From Mageeibacillus sp. UBA1243 (GTDB lineage Bacteria; Bacillota; Clostridia; UBA1212), in NCBI GenBank assembly GCA_002308595.1, contig DBWH01000044.1, forward strand, positions 35,370 through 48,735: DNA of 13,366 bases. Direction: 5' to 3'. The first letter of the stretch is position 1. Each line of letters starts with the position of its first letter. Position numbers and translations under genes: made by a program. The notes below the pieces were generated by a model that saw only the letters and a program-made list of their open reading frames with translations, did not search any database and was not told the origin of the DNA. This document shows positions 1-7,078 of the stretch, piece after piece.

Positions 1-251
1 CAGTAGCTCTGGTCATGCTCTCTCGGAAGTCCGAGGTACTCGTCCATGTTGAACGTGACAACGTTTTTGAAGGACACCTTGCCCTCCTGATTCATCTTAA
101 TGAGTTCTTTGTACACGCCAATGGGTGACGAACCTGTGGGGAGACCCAGAACGAAAGGTTTGTAGCCCTTGTGCGCGTTGATCTTGGCGGCAATGTAATT
201 CGCTGCCCATTTGCTCATCTTCTCATAATTATCCTGAATAACAACTCTCAT
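1..251 (-). CDS. nagB: Glucosamine-6-phosphate deaminase, N-terminal part (runs off the left edge)
   Basis: The enzyme converts glucosamine-6-phosphate to fructose-6-phosphate and ammonia, the step that sends amino sugars into glycolysis in the cytoplasm. Only the first 83 codons are present. The translation begins [17 protein letters not shown], carries the phosphate-binding stretch [16 protein letters not shown] (about residues 35-50) and then [17 protein letters not shown] (67-83). Asp70 corresponds to the family's proton-abstracting Asp (Asp72 in E. coli). The start at 249-251 has a GGAAGGAG ribosome binding site just upstream on the minus strand. The gene has its own promoter and is divergent from a ROK sugar kinase, which fits joint handling of amino sugars, though that link is inferred. 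The family is clear from the motifs; the C-terminal two thirds cannot be assessed. Confidence 0.95.
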   Translation of the reverse strand, partial: MRVVIQDNYEKMSKWAANYIAAKINAHKGYKPFVLGLPTGSSPIGVYKELIKMNQEGKVSFKNVVTFNMDEYLGLPREHDQSY

Positions 252-283
252 TATAAAACTCCTTCCGGCGCATACGTATTCGT

Positions 284-300
284 GCGGCAGCATCTGCCGC
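284..300 (-). promoter_or_regulatory. Perfect hairpin in the nagB leader
   Basis: GCGGCAG and CTGCCGC form perfect 7-bp arms around a 3-base centre. The site lies between the predicted nagB transcription start (about 313) and the ribosome binding site (about 258-265), so it would be an RNA hairpin at the very 5' end of the mRNA, or equally a dyad operator at the DNA level. Its function is unknown. Confidence 0.5.
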
Positions 301-319
301 GGCGTCATCGTCAAACTGA

Positions 320-348
320 ATTATACACAGGGGAAGTTTCTTTTTCAA
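320..348 (-). promoter_or_regulatory. Sigma-A promoter of nagB
   Basis: On the minus strand TTGAAA (343-348), a 17-base spacer and TATAAT (320-325) form a near-consensus promoter. Initiation is expected near 313, giving a leader of about 60 nt before the nagB start. Confidence 0.8.
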
Positions 349-422
349 GGAAAAACAAGCCCTCCGTCACCTGTTTCAAGCCTGAAAACGTTGTTTAAAA
401 TTGTTTTAAAATCATTTTGTGG

Positions 423-451
423 TTGATAACAAAAGGGTGACAAGCTATAAT
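423..451 (+). promoter_or_regulatory. Sigma-A promoter of the ROK kinase-truA unit
   Basis: TTGATA (423-428), a 17-base spacer and TATAAT (446-451) precede the ROK kinase gene. The start is expected near 458, leaving a leader of about 30 nt that contains the CGGAGG ribosome binding site. With the nagB promoter it fills the 235-base divergent intergenic region; nothing else coding is seen there. Confidence 0.8.
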
Positions 452-486
452 GTGACGGTATAAAAATCATCCGGAGGTTTCGATTT

Positions 487-1437
487 ATGTACAGGATCGG
501 AATAGACCTTGGCGGCATCAACATCGCCGTCGGACTGGTAACAGAAGACTGTCAGCTGGTTGTTAAGAAAAGTGTCCCTACTTTGAGCAAAGGACGCAAA
601 GCGGCTGATATTGCAAAACTGATGTGCGAAACAGCTCTTTCACTTATCAAAGACGCCAATTTAACAGAAGATGACATTATATCCATCGGTATAGGCATCC
701 CCGGAGCTGTGGACAAACAAAGCGGCAAGGTTATAAGGGTCGCAAATCTCAGGCTTGACGGTTTCGATCTTGCTTCCTTCTTCAAAAAATACACTAAAAT
801 ACCGATAATTCTCGACAATGACGCAAACTGCGCCGCCCTCGCGGAAGCTGTCGCGGGAGCCGGAAAAGGCAGGAAGTTGGCCCTCACCGTCACGCTCGGA
901 ACGGGAATCGGCGGCGGCATGGTTTTCAACAGAAGAGTTTATTCGGGCTTCAATTTTGCCGCAGGTGAAGTCGGTCACATGGTCACGCACGTCGGCGGCA
1001 GAAAGTGCGGATGCGGAAGACGCGGATGCTTCGAGAGATACGCCTCCGCGACAGCTATCATACACGACGCAAAAGTTGCGGTCAGAAAGCATCCCGAGTC
1101 AAAAATCCTTGAGCTCAGCGGCGGCGATATCCATAAGATTTCAGGCAGAAAGGTTTTCCAGGCGAAGGACCTTGGCGATGAGGTCGCCGTGGCTGTTGTC
1201 GACAATTACATCAAAGAGCTTGGCGAGGGTCTCATCAACCTCATCAACATTGCGGCGCCCGAGGTTCTCATTCTCGGCGGCGGCATTTCAAACCAGGGAG
1301 AGAAACTGCTCAAGCCTCTTCGCAAATACGTTTACGACAGATGCTACGGTACAAATCTCATTCCGATGACTGAGATTACCTGCGCGACGCTCGGAAACGA
1401 CGCGGGCATCATAGGCGCAGCGCTCATTCACAATTAA
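487..1437 (+). CDS. ROK-family sugar kinase (glucokinase or N-acylhexosamine kinase type)
   Basis: This 316-residue cytoplasmic enzyme would phosphorylate a hexose, with ATP as the likely donor. The N-terminal phosphate motif DLGG is at residues 7-10, followed by Ile-Asn where many relatives have Thr-Lys. The catalytic Asp is in ILDNDANCA (Asp112). The second phosphate loop is TLGTGIGGG (136-144). The ROK zinc site is seen as His164 plus CGCGRRGC (Cys174, Cys176, Cys181). A C-terminal LILGGGIS loop follows. Length is normal for the family. The start has a GGAGG site 9 bases upstream. Substrate cannot be told from sequence: glucose is most usual, while the divergent nagB makes glucosamine, GlcNAc or another amino sugar possible. 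truA begins 3 bases after the stop codon. Confidence 0.9.
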   Translation: MYRIGIDLGGINIAVGLVTEDCQLVVKKSVPTLSKGRKAADIAKLMCETALSLIKDANLTEDDIISIGIGIPGAVDKQSGKVIRVANLRLDGFDLASFFKKYTKIPIILDNDANCAALAEAVAGAGKGRKLALTVTLGTGIGGGMVFNRRVYSGFNFAAGEVGHMVTHVGGRKCGCGRRGCFERYASATAIIHDAKVAVRKHPESKILELSGGDIHKISGRKVFQAKDLGDEVAVAVVDNYIKELGEGLINLINIAAPEVLILGGGISNQGEKLLKPLRKYVYDRCYGTNLIPMTEITCATLGNDAGIIGAALIHN

Positions 1438-1440
1438 ACC

Positions 1441-2232
1441 ATGACTGTCAGACTGTTTTTGAGATACGACGGCAGGGGCTTCTGCGGCTGGCAGATTCAG
1501 AATGAAGGCGGGTCCGAAAATCCGTCAAAGCCGACCGTACAGGGCACCCTGAACAAGGCTCTTCGCGAGCTTCTCCGCGACGATTCGATAAAGGTCACCG
1601 GCTGCAGCAGGACCGACACGGGTGTTCACGCCCTCGATTACTGCGCAAGCTTTGAGGTTTCCTCGCTCATCGTTCCTGCGGACAAGATCTGCCTTGCCCT
1701 CCGCCCCCTTCTCCCCGAAACGCTGACAGTTTTTCGTTCTGAAATCGCGCCCGACGGCTTCAACGCGCGCTACGACACAGTCAAAAAGACATACAGGTAT
1801 GTGTTCTATTGTGGCGAGAGCTCTTTCCCTTCGCTTGACGCCAATGCGTGGTTCGTCAAAACCCAGACCGCCCCTGACCTTGAGGCGATGAACGAGGCAG
1901 CAGCAAAGCTTGTCGGAACTCACGATTTTTCGGCATTTTGCGGGGATTTGAAAAACGCCAAGACGACCGTCCGCACAGTTTTTTCCTGCTCGGTCAAAAA
2001 AGCCCAGCTTGAAATTGCGCCTGAGTGCATTGGCGTGTTCGAGCTTGAGATCACGGGCGACGGGTTCCTCTATAACATGGTGAGGATTGTTGCCGGCACG
2101 GTTGTTTACGCCGGACTCGGCAAGATGACCGCGGGCGACGTTGAGAAGGCTCTCGAGACAAAGGCACGGAAGGACGCGGGAATGACCGCACCGCCGCAGG
2201 GGCTCTACCTTTCGAAAGTGTTTTTAAGATAA
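1441..2232 (+). CDS. truA: tRNA pseudouridine synthase A
   Basis: TruA isomerises uridines at positions 38-40 in the anticodon arm of many tRNAs. The protein is 263 residues, normal for the family. It opens with the typical LRYDGRGFCGWQ segment, contains the catalytic loop GCSRTDTGVHAL with Asp59 as nucleophile, the KKTYRYVF strand and the late LYNMVRIVAGTVVYAGLG segment. The start lies only 3 bases after the kinase stop and has no good ribosome binding site, so translation is probably coupled to the upstream gene. A rho-independent terminator follows directly. Confidence 0.96.
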   Translation: MTVRLFLRYDGRGFCGWQIQNEGGSENPSKPTVQGTLNKALRELLRDDSIKVTGCSRTDTGVHALDYCASFEVSSLIVPADKICLALRPLLPETLTVFRSEIAPDGFNARYDTVKKTYRYVFYCGESSFPSLDANAWFVKTQTAPDLEAMNEAAAKLVGTHDFSAFCGDLKNAKTTVRTVFSCSVKKAQLEIAPECIGVFELEITGDGFLYNMVRIVAGTVVYAGLGKMTAGDVEKALETKARKDAGMTAPPQGLYLSKVFLR

Positions 2233-2263
2233 AAATAATCCGGCTTAGCTCTGCCGGATTTTT
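2231..2263 (+). terminator. Bidirectional rho-independent terminator after truA
   Basis: AATCCGGC (2237-2244) pairs perfectly with GCCGGATT (2253-2260) around an 8-base loop. A T run follows on the plus strand and an A-rich tract precedes it, so it can also end transcription arriving on the minus strand from the membrane-protein pair. Confidence 0.88.
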
Positions 2264-2289
2264 GATGCATTGGCGATATTGTTTAACGA

Positions 2290-3207
2290 TTACTGCTGAA
2301 AAGGATTTTCGCGCTGCCTGATAATTTTTTCCATGAAGCCGCTTTCTGTTCTCTCGTAACCCGAAATGTCAAGGGCGTTTATCATGTAGCAAGACACCGC
2401 TATCGAACCGAACGCCGAGACCACCGACGAGAGGCACAAGGTCACAGTTGTGATCGCGACCGAACCTGCTATACCCGCCGTACCGTTTAAGGGGATAAAT
2501 GAGAACGCAAATCCGAATAGAAATGTTGTCATCAGTGTCGCGGCGCCTGAGATCAGATACACGATCATCATAAGAGGCCTTTTTAAGAGCGCCCCGCCCG
2601 TTCCGAGAAGTCCTTTGAAGAAAGTCAGACCCGTGAGGGATACGAAGTAGCAGCTGAGTCCCGCGACAACGGCAATGATCATTCCCGGTATGAACATGAT
2701 CAAAAAGCCAAGGGACGCAATCAGAGTTCCTATAATCGCGCAGATTGCAATTCTGGGGAGCATTTTAATTGCGTTCATAACGTAAGTTGTGCCCGAAAGA
2801 ACCTCGACGTGATCAAAGTCATCCGAGTGAACCACGTTCATAGCCTCGTCGGTTTCGTAGCGCGCAAGGATACCGCGTCTGCCCTCGTCAAGCGTCAGCC
2901 TCGCGATTGCGGCAGGCAGAAGCATTGACAGTATGGCAACCACGAGCATCAGCAGAAGGAAAGGAACCAGCGAAGATGCCGCGTTGTAGAACGCCTCGTA
3001 AATCTCGTCCTGCGTTGACTTGTTGTTGCTGAAAACCTCAAGAAAAAGGTTTACCGATTCGTTTTTCAGCAAAAAGAGTTCGGACACGGCTGTGACGATT
3101 CCCGCAGGTACCATCACGAGCAGTATCATGATTATTATTTTTTTGAAGTGAAGGCGGAAGATTCTCGCGGATTCCCTGAAAACCCCGCCGAATGACAGTC
3201 TTCTCAT
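2290..3207 (-). CDS. Multi-pass membrane protein of unknown function
   Basis: I do not recognise a named family. The protein is about 305 residues. It starts with a basic amphipathic stretch (RRLSFGGVFRESARIFRLHFKK) and then has about six hydrophobic segments, including IIIMILLVMVPAGIVTAV, a long FLLLMLVVAILSMLLP segment, a Gly/Ile-rich double span in the middle and two near the C-terminus; a short polar tail follows. The layout resembles the loosely defined membrane-domain proteins found beside glycerophosphodiester phosphodiesterases, but no catalytic motif is visible. I prefer the ATG at 3207 because AGAGGAAA lies 9 bases upstream; an in-frame ATG at 3243 would add 12 residues. It follows the next membrane gene closely and is probably cotranscribed. 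Confidence 0.8.
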   Translation of the reverse strand: MRRLSFGGVFRESARIFRLHFKKIIIMILLVMVPAGIVTAVSELFLLKNESVNLFLEVFSNNKSTQDEIYEAFYNAASSLVPFLLLMLVVAILSMLLPAAIARLTLDEGRRGILARYETDEAMNVVHSDDFDHVEVLSGTTYVMNAIKMLPRIAICAIIGTLIASLGFLIMFIPGMIIAVVAGLSCYFVSLTGLTFFKGLLGTGGALLKRPLMMIVYLISGAATLMTTFLFGFAFSFIPLNGTAGIAGSVAITTVTLCLSSVVSAFGSIAVSCYMINALDISGYERTESGFMEKIIRQRENPFQQ

Positions 3208-3258
3208 ATAATTTTTCCTCTGAAATATCGCGTTTTCACGCATTCTGCGGCCAGTGCC

Positions 3259-3963
3259 TCACTCTTCGCGAGCCTTTGCTTTATCGGCTCTTTTCTTGTA
3301 AATCTTCAGCCAGATAAGCACGCCGTACGCTCCTATGAGCGAAAGAACCAATGCGACAGCAAGAACTGTATAACCGTTAAAGCCTCCCTCGTTGGTCACG
3401 ATGCTGCCGCCCTGAACCGAGTCAAGGTGCCCCGGCGCGTAAACGAAGAAGTAGTGCATCAGAATCTCAAACGGGTTCTTGTCCGGATATACTTCCGCAA
3501 ACTTAGGCACATAGTGGATAAGCACCGTAACGACAAACGATATGACCGTTGCCAATAAGGTGTCAAGCACGATGATGACGTGCGTTCTTGCCCCTTTGTA
3601 CTTTCCGTGGCCGATCGCAAAATAGAAGGACGTCACACCCGCGCCGCATGCGATCATAAGCGGTATGGAAAAGATATCGAAAGCGCAGAGCAGCACCGCG
3701 AAAGGAAACGCTCCAACGATACCGCCAAGCAAGCCGATGAAAAACAGCTTGAAAAAGCCGAGAGCGCCCGGATTTTCAGCTTCATACATCTCGTTCTTCA
3801 AGCTCTCGCGGTCTCTCGTCCTCTTTTCGGCTTTAGTCTCTTTATCCGTAACAGGCGCCTCAGCGGTTTCGGTCTCGCCCGTCAGAACCTCGTTCTGAGG
3901 CACTTCTTCCGCCACCGCCTCCGCCGTGATTTCGTTTTCGTTTATTTCGTTGTTTTCCGGCAT
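3259..3963 (-). CDS. Membrane protein with an acidic, Glu-rich N-terminal tail
   Basis: This 234-residue protein is of unknown function. The first 65 or so residues are highly charged and Glu/Thr-rich (MPENNEINENEITAEA and onward), ending in a Lys/Arg/Glu stretch, and are probably disordered and cytoplasmic. Four hydrophobic spans follow, among them FFIGLLGGIVGAFPFAVLLCAF, HVIIVLDTLLATVISFVVTVL and AVALVLSLIGAYGVLIWL, and a basic C-terminus (KKRADKAKAREE). The start at 3961-3963 has a GGAG site 8 bases upstream; an in-frame upstream ATG at 4005 has no such site. The spacing to the downstream membrane gene suggests an operon and perhaps a joint membrane complex. Confidence 0.8.
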   Translation of the reverse strand: MPENNEINENEITAEAVAEEVPQNEVLTGETETAEAPVTDKETKAEKRTRDRESLKNEMYEAENPGALGFFKLFFIGLLGGIVGAFPFAVLLCAFDIFSIPLMIACGAGVTSFYFAIGHGKYKGARTHVIIVLDTLLATVISFVVTVLIHYVPKFAEVYPDKNPFEILMHYFFVYAPGHLDSVQGGSIVTNEGGFNGYTVLAVALVLSLIGAYGVLIWLKIYKKRADKAKAREE

Positions 3964-4002
3964 ATTAAACTCTCCTGAACAAATAAAACCGGCTTTACCT
4001 GT

Positions 4003-4017
4003 CACCTCTTTAAGGTG
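4003..4017 (-). other. Small hairpin in the leader of the membrane-protein operon
   Basis: CACCT and AGGTG form perfect 5-bp arms with a 5-base loop, inside the roughly 100-nt leader between the predicted promoter and the start at 3963. No function can be assigned; it may be chance. Confidence 0.3.
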
Positions 4018-4073
4018 CTTTCCGGCTGTCAGTCTTAATTCACAAAGATATGGCAGCTTCCGATTTCACCGGA

Positions 4074-4079
4074 ATTATA
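4074..4079 (-). promoter_or_regulatory. Likely -10 element for the membrane-protein operon
   Basis: A perfect TATAAT lies on the minus strand upstream of the pair of membrane genes. The expected -35 region 17 bases further up is poor (AAGTGA-like), so the promoter is only moderately supported. The 200 bases between 3963 and the end of the CarD-type gene otherwise show nothing coding. Confidence 0.45.
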
Positions 4080-4163
4080 CCCTTGCAAACTTAAATTCAC
4101 TTTAAAACTCGAGAATTGCAGATTTTAGAAGTCTTGGAACCGAACGCAAAAACAGTACAAAAA

Positions 4164-4646
4164 TCAAGCCAGGCAGCGGCCGATCATAGTTTCGACCTCT
4201 TCCTTCTCCATTCCGGAGGCGAGCTGAATCTCGCTGAAAAGAATCTTCTTGGCGCTGACGAACATCTTTTTCTCGCCCGACGAAAGCGTCTTTGTCTTCT
4301 CGCGGAGGGCAAGGTATTTGTAAACGTCGATTATTCTGTAAATATCGCCCGTCTTCATAAGTTCAAGCTGGTCGCGCTGACGTTTATTCCAGTTCGGGTC
4401 CTGAGGCAGAACCTCGGACGTCCTTATATACTCGAGAACGTTTTCGATTTCTTTAGGAGAAATAACAGGCCTGAGTCCTGTCCCGCCGGACTGACTCGCA
4501 GGCACCATCAGGTGAAGATTACCGTATGGCAAATCGATCATATAGAAATCTTTCGTTTCGCCGTCGATCACGCTCTGTTTAATCTCGCTGATTACACCTG
4601 CCCCGTGAAGCGGAAAAACAACAAAATCTCCTTTTTTGAAATCCAT
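4164..4646 (-). CDS. CarD/CdnL-type RNA polymerase-binding transcription regulator
   Basis: Proteins of this family bind the RNA polymerase beta subunit and stabilise open promoter complexes. The 160-residue protein opens with the RNA polymerase-interaction domain (MDFKKGDFVVFPLHGAGVI, residues 1-19, continuing to about 60). The helical DNA-binding domain contains NWNKRQRDQLELMKTGD (about 85-101); Trp86 matches the Trp that wedges into the upstream edge of the transcription bubble in characterised CarD proteins. I place the start at 4646, because an upstream in-frame ATG at 4700 falls on the predicted -35 element. The ribosome binding site is weak. The gene is divergent from galK. Family assignment is firm; target genes are unknown. 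Confidence 0.92.
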   Translation of the reverse strand: MDFKKGDFVVFPLHGAGVISEIKQSVIDGETKDFYMIDLPYGNLHLMVPASQSGGTGLRPVISPKEIENVLEYIRTSEVLPQDPNWNKRQRDQLELMKTGDIYRIIDVYKYLALREKTKTLSSGEKKMFVSAKKILFSEIQLASGMEKEEVETMIGRCLA

Positions 4647-4670
4647 AATTGCAGCACATTCAGTCTTCAA

Positions 4671-4700
4671 GCTATAGTGTAATTCTGACAGTCTTATCAA
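4671..4700 (-). promoter_or_regulatory. Promoter of the CarD-type gene
   Basis: On the minus strand TTGATA (4695-4700), an 18-base spacer and TATAGC (4671-4676) form a plausible promoter, with initiation near 4664 and a very short leader of about 18 nt. This supports the start at 4646 over the upstream ATG. Confidence 0.6.
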
Positions 4701-4708
4701 AATACAAC

Positions 4709-4737
4709 TTGAAACTCTCCCGCGTTTATTTTAAACT
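4709..4737 (+). promoter_or_regulatory. Possible promoter of galK
   Basis: TTGAAA (4709-4714), a 17-base spacer and TAAACT (4732-4737) would give a leader of about 115 nt for galK. The -10 element is imperfect. It abuts the promoter of the divergent CarD-type gene, so the two may influence each other. Confidence 0.45.
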
Positions 4738-4860
4738 ATTTCAGGTACTTTTTCAAGTCCAAAACGCCAATGAAAATCCCGAATCCGCCCCGAACGCACA
4801 GTTCCCGGCGGCTCTTTTGAAGGATTTTTTCCAAACATATTGTTGAAAGCAGGTAGAAAA

Positions 4861-6063
4861 ATGGATACCGACAAGACAAATTCCCAAGTAAGCACCTTGC
4901 TCAGCTTCTTTGACAGGACGTTCGGCGGCACAGAAGGCGTACGCGTGTTCACGGCTCCCGGAAGGGTCAATCTCATTGGCGAGCACATCGATTACTGCGG
5001 CGGTTTCGTGTTCCCGGCGGCTCTGACGCTCGGCACTTACGTTGCCGTCAGGAAAAACGGCACTAAGGATACCGTGAGGCTCGCTGCGACCACCATTGAC
5101 GGGGTCAGGACCTTCACGCTCGGCGACATCGAGTCCGCAAGAAACCTCGACTGGGGCAACTACCAGGCAGGTGTTGTGAAGGAGCTCATGCTTCTCGGAG
5201 TTGATATCGGCGGTTTCGACGCCGCATACCTTTCCACGATACCTTTCGGCGCAGGGCTTTCCTCGTCAGCTTCGATTGAAGTGTCGACGGGCCTTGCCGT
5301 GTCAGAGCTTTTCGGCTCACCGCTCACCGGTAAGGAACTTGCCCTCGCCGGACAGCGCGCGGAGAACAAATTCTGCGGCGTTAACTGCGGCATCATGGAC
5401 CAGTTTGCATCGGCAATGGGCCTTGCCGGTCACGCCATCCTCCTCGACTGCGCTTCGGTCACGCACAAATATGCGCCTCTTGACCTTGGCGATTCAGTCC
5501 TGGTTCTTGCCAACACGTGCAAAAAGCATGCCCTCGGAGCCTCGAAGTACAACGAAAGACGCGCCGAAGTCGCAACCGGGCTTCAGGAAATGAACCGCAT
5601 CGCCAAGTCACACGGCAACCCCGAAAAGCCCAACCTCTGCGCCTTCAACAAGGCCGAGCTCCTCGAATACTCCCCCGAAATCGCCAATGACATCATCAGA
5701 AAGCGCGTCATGCACGTCGTCAGCGAAAACGAGCGCGTCAAAGAGGCCGTAACCCTCCTCGAACACGCCAATCTCACCGCTTTCGGCGCACTTCTCCGCG
5801 ACGCCAATCAGTCCATCCGCTATCTCTACGAGGCCACAGGCGCCGAACTCGACGCAATCTTCGATGCCACCCTGGACTTCCCCGGCTGCATCGGCTCCCG
5901 TATGACCGGCGGCGGCTTCGGCGGCTGCACCGTCAACATCGTAAAAGCCTCCGCCGTCGAAGAGTTCAAGAAGCACGTCGCCGCTCTCTACACCGCTAAA
6001 ACCGGCAACATCCCCGAATTCTACGTCTGCGAGATCGGCGACGGCGCCCGGGAGCTCGCCTGA
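4861..6063 (+). CDS. galK: Galactokinase
   Basis: GalK phosphorylates alpha-D-galactose at C1 with ATP, the first committed step of the Leloir pathway. The 400-residue GHMP-superfamily protein has the galactokinase signature APGRVNLIGEHIDYCGG (about residues 32-48), the ATP-binding motif PFGAGLSSSASIEV, the CGIMDQFASAMG segment that carries the catalytic Asp, and the C-terminal GSRMTGGGFGGCTV motif. I chose the ATG at 4861 with AGGT a few bases upstream; an in-frame TTG at 4840 would add 7 residues. No other Leloir gene is in the window, so galT and galE must lie elsewhere. A strong terminator follows, so galK appears monocistronic. Confidence 0.96.
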   Translation: MDTDKTNSQVSTLLSFFDRTFGGTEGVRVFTAPGRVNLIGEHIDYCGGFVFPAALTLGTYVAVRKNGTKDTVRLAATTIDGVRTFTLGDIESARNLDWGNYQAGVVKELMLLGVDIGGFDAAYLSTIPFGAGLSSSASIEVSTGLAVSELFGSPLTGKELALAGQRAENKFCGVNCGIMDQFASAMGLAGHAILLDCASVTHKYAPLDLGDSVLVLANTCKKHALGASKYNERRAEVATGLQEMNRIAKSHGNPEKPNLCAFNKAELLEYSPEIANDIIRKRVMHVVSENERVKEAVTLLEHANLTAFGALLRDANQSIRYLYEATGAELDAIFDATLDFPGCIGSRMTGGGFGGCTVNIVKASAVEEFKKHVAALYTAKTGNIPEFYVCEIGDGARELA

Positions 6064-6104
6064 CCGCCCTTTCCCGCGGCCGAATCACATTCTTGAATCA
6101 ACTT

Positions 6105-6153
6105 AAAAGCAGGCACCGTTTTGTACCGCGCGGCGCTTGCTTTTTGTTTTTTT
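6105..6153 (+). terminator. Rho-independent terminator of galK
   Basis: A 14-bp stem is formed by 6105-6118 (AAAAGCAGGCACCG) and 6131-6144 (CGGCGCTTGCTTTT) with one mismatch and one G-U pair, a 12-base loop and a long T-rich run downstream. It lies in the 217-base gap between galK and the lipoprotein gene. Confidence 0.8.
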
Positions 6154-6165
6154 CTTTTGTAGAAT
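6137..6165 (+). promoter_or_regulatory. Weak candidate promoter of the lipoprotein gene
   Basis: TTGCTT (6137-6142), 17 bases and TAGAAT (6160-6165) would drive the lipoprotein gene with a leader of about 110 nt. The -35 overlaps the descending arm of the galK terminator, which makes this tentative. Confidence 0.35.
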
Positions 6166-6280
6166 TAGTTTACAAGGATATGGCAATATTATTGGATCTA
6201 TCTCCAATTCTATCCAAAGGCAAGTATCTAAGTTTAATTCAGCTGTTTCAGACAGTTTGTTACAGGAGGTTAATAAAGTT

Positions 6281-6742
6281 ATGAAAAAGTTTATGGTTTT
6301 TGTCGTGCTTTTTGCATTGGCGGTTTCATTGGTTGCCTGCGGCACCGCTGTGAATCAGGAGCCTGCAAAAAGTACTGCAGGAAGTACTGCAGATAATTCC
6401 ACACCGGAGCCTACGGACAGTGACGATCAGGGCAGGGATTTTCAGCCCGGCGTTATTTTGCTGACTCTTAATGAAAAGCAAACCGGTTCCGTTGAAAGTC
6501 TGTTCCCGGAACTCAATATTGAGAGTGCGGAAGACGTCAATCAAAAGGCTTACGACAGGGTTAAGGACAATCCGGAGCTCAAGGAACAGGCGGACGCATA
6601 CGCCGCAAGAATCGGTACGGATTTTATTGTCACCTTGAGTGAAAAAACAAAGGACGCTGTGACGGCCGGAATTGAACTTATCAAAGACAATCCTTTGGTC
6701 AAGTCCGCAACGCCAAACTACATTATGGAGCCTGCGGAGTAA
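6281..6742 (+). CDS. Small lipoprotein with a subtilisin-propeptide-like domain
   Basis: The 153-residue protein has a lipoprotein signal peptide: basic MKKF, a hydrophobic core and the lipobox LVAC with Cys20 as lipidation site. A Ser/Thr/Pro/Asp-rich linker (about 21-52) contains a 12-bp tandem DNA repeat. The rest (about 53-150) runs from FQPGVILLTLNEKQ through LFPELNIES to IVTLSEKTKDAV and NPLVKSATPNYIMEP. That pattern (opening PG-V-hydrophobic strand, ending in NP-V-A-PNYI) is known to me from the N-terminal prodomains of subtilisin-like (S8) proteases, but no protease domain follows. It may be a standalone surface inhibitor or chaperone-like domain; that is inference. The start has a perfect AGGAGG site upstream, which rejects the longer in-frame start at 6137. 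Confidence 0.8.
   Translation: MKKFMVFVVLFALAVSLVACGTAVNQEPAKSTAGSTADNSTPEPTDSDDQGRDFQPGVILLTLNEKQTGSVESLFPELNIESAEDVNQKAYDRVKDNPELKEQADAYAARIGTDFIVTLSEKTKDAVTAGIELIKDNPLVKSATPNYIMEPAE
6369..6392 (+). repeat. 12-bp tandem repeat in the lipoprotein linker
   Basis: AAAGTACTGCAGG and a second AAGTACTGCAG copy lie head to tail at about 6369-6392 and encode the repeated Ser-Thr-Ala pattern of the linker. It could vary in copy number by slippage. Confidence 0.5.
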
Positions 6743-6790
6743 AACTATGACGCCCTGCGGATTTCAGGCGGACTTGTCAGCCTTTGTCTA

Positions 6791-6819
6791 TTGATTATTT
6801 CTGCGCCGGACAGTATAAT
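6791..6819 (+). promoter_or_regulatory. Promoter of tRNA-Leu
   Basis: TTGATT (6791-6796), a 17-base spacer and a perfect TATAAT (6814-6819). Initiation is expected near 6826, only about 3 bases before the mature 5' end of the tRNA, so the primary transcript needs almost no 5' trimming. Confidence 0.8.
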
Positions 6820-6828
6820 ACAGTCCGC

Positions 6829-6910
6829 GCGGATATGGTGGAATGGCAGACACGTTGGTCTTAGGAACCAATGCGCGAGCGTGCAGGTTCAAGTCCTGTT
6901 ATCCGCACCA
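6829..6910 (+). tRNA. tRNA-Leu (anticodon UAG)
   Basis: The acceptor arms GCGGATA (6829-6835) and TATCCGC (6900-6906) pair perfectly, followed by discriminator A and an encoded CCA (6908-6910). The anticodon stem TTGGT/ACCAA (6855-6859/6867-6871) closes a 7-base loop with TAG at 6862-6864, reading CUA-type leucine codons. The TGCGCGAGCGTG variable region and the GGTTCAAGTCC T arm fit a class II leucine tRNA. Confidence 0.96.
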
Positions 6911-6913
6911 TTG

Positions 6914-6948
6914 CCCCGGAGAATCTCATTGTTCTCCGGGGATTTTTT
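6914..6948 (+). terminator. Rho-independent terminator of tRNA-Leu
   Basis: CCCCGGAGAA (6914-6923) pairs perfectly with TTCTCCGGGG (6932-6941) around an 8-base loop, followed by a run of six T. It starts 4 bases after the tRNA CCA end. Confidence 0.95.
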
Positions 6949-6949
6949 G

Positions 6950-7078
6950 CTTGTAGCTTTGAATTGCAGATCATTTTGCCGCGATACTGTATTTTATTTT
7001 TTTTAATCTTTTTGTTTCTTTTGTTATATACGGCTCCAAGTGTTTCTTGGTATAATAAAATTCAAGTGACGACGCGCG
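6950..7078. other. AT-rich spacer without a recognised gene
   Basis: No coding region was recognised between the tRNA terminator and the small minus-strand ORF. The stretch holds a short inverted repeat, CCAAG-TGTTT-CTTGG (7036-7050), followed at once by TATAAT (7051-7056). No proper -35 and no plus-strand gene go with it, so it is left as unassigned structure. Base composition is clearly more AT-rich than the metabolic genes on either side. Confidence 0.4.

Noticed and set aside
420..440. TTGT...ACAA pattern upstream of the ROK kinase as a Rex box
   Set aside because: The length and inner bases do not fit the Rex consensus, and it overlaps an ordinary -35 element.
552..1369. Long overlapping ORFs on both strands inside the ROK kinase gene
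   Set aside because: They lack recognisable domains and ribosome binding sites, and the kinase frame is fully explained by ROK motifs; they are shadows of a GC-rich gene.
4116..4682. 188-codon plus-strand ORF antisense to the CarD-type gene
   Set aside because: The minus-strand frame carries clear CarD motifs; the antisense translation shows no domain and no proper start site.
5201..5976. ORFs in other frames within galK
   Set aside because: Their composition (Ala/Arg/Ser-rich or Gly/Glu-rich) is typical of frame shadows and GalK motifs run through the whole region.
7036..7056. Inverted repeat followed by TATAAT as a plus-strand promoter
   Set aside because: No -35 at a suitable distance and no plus-strand gene downstream.
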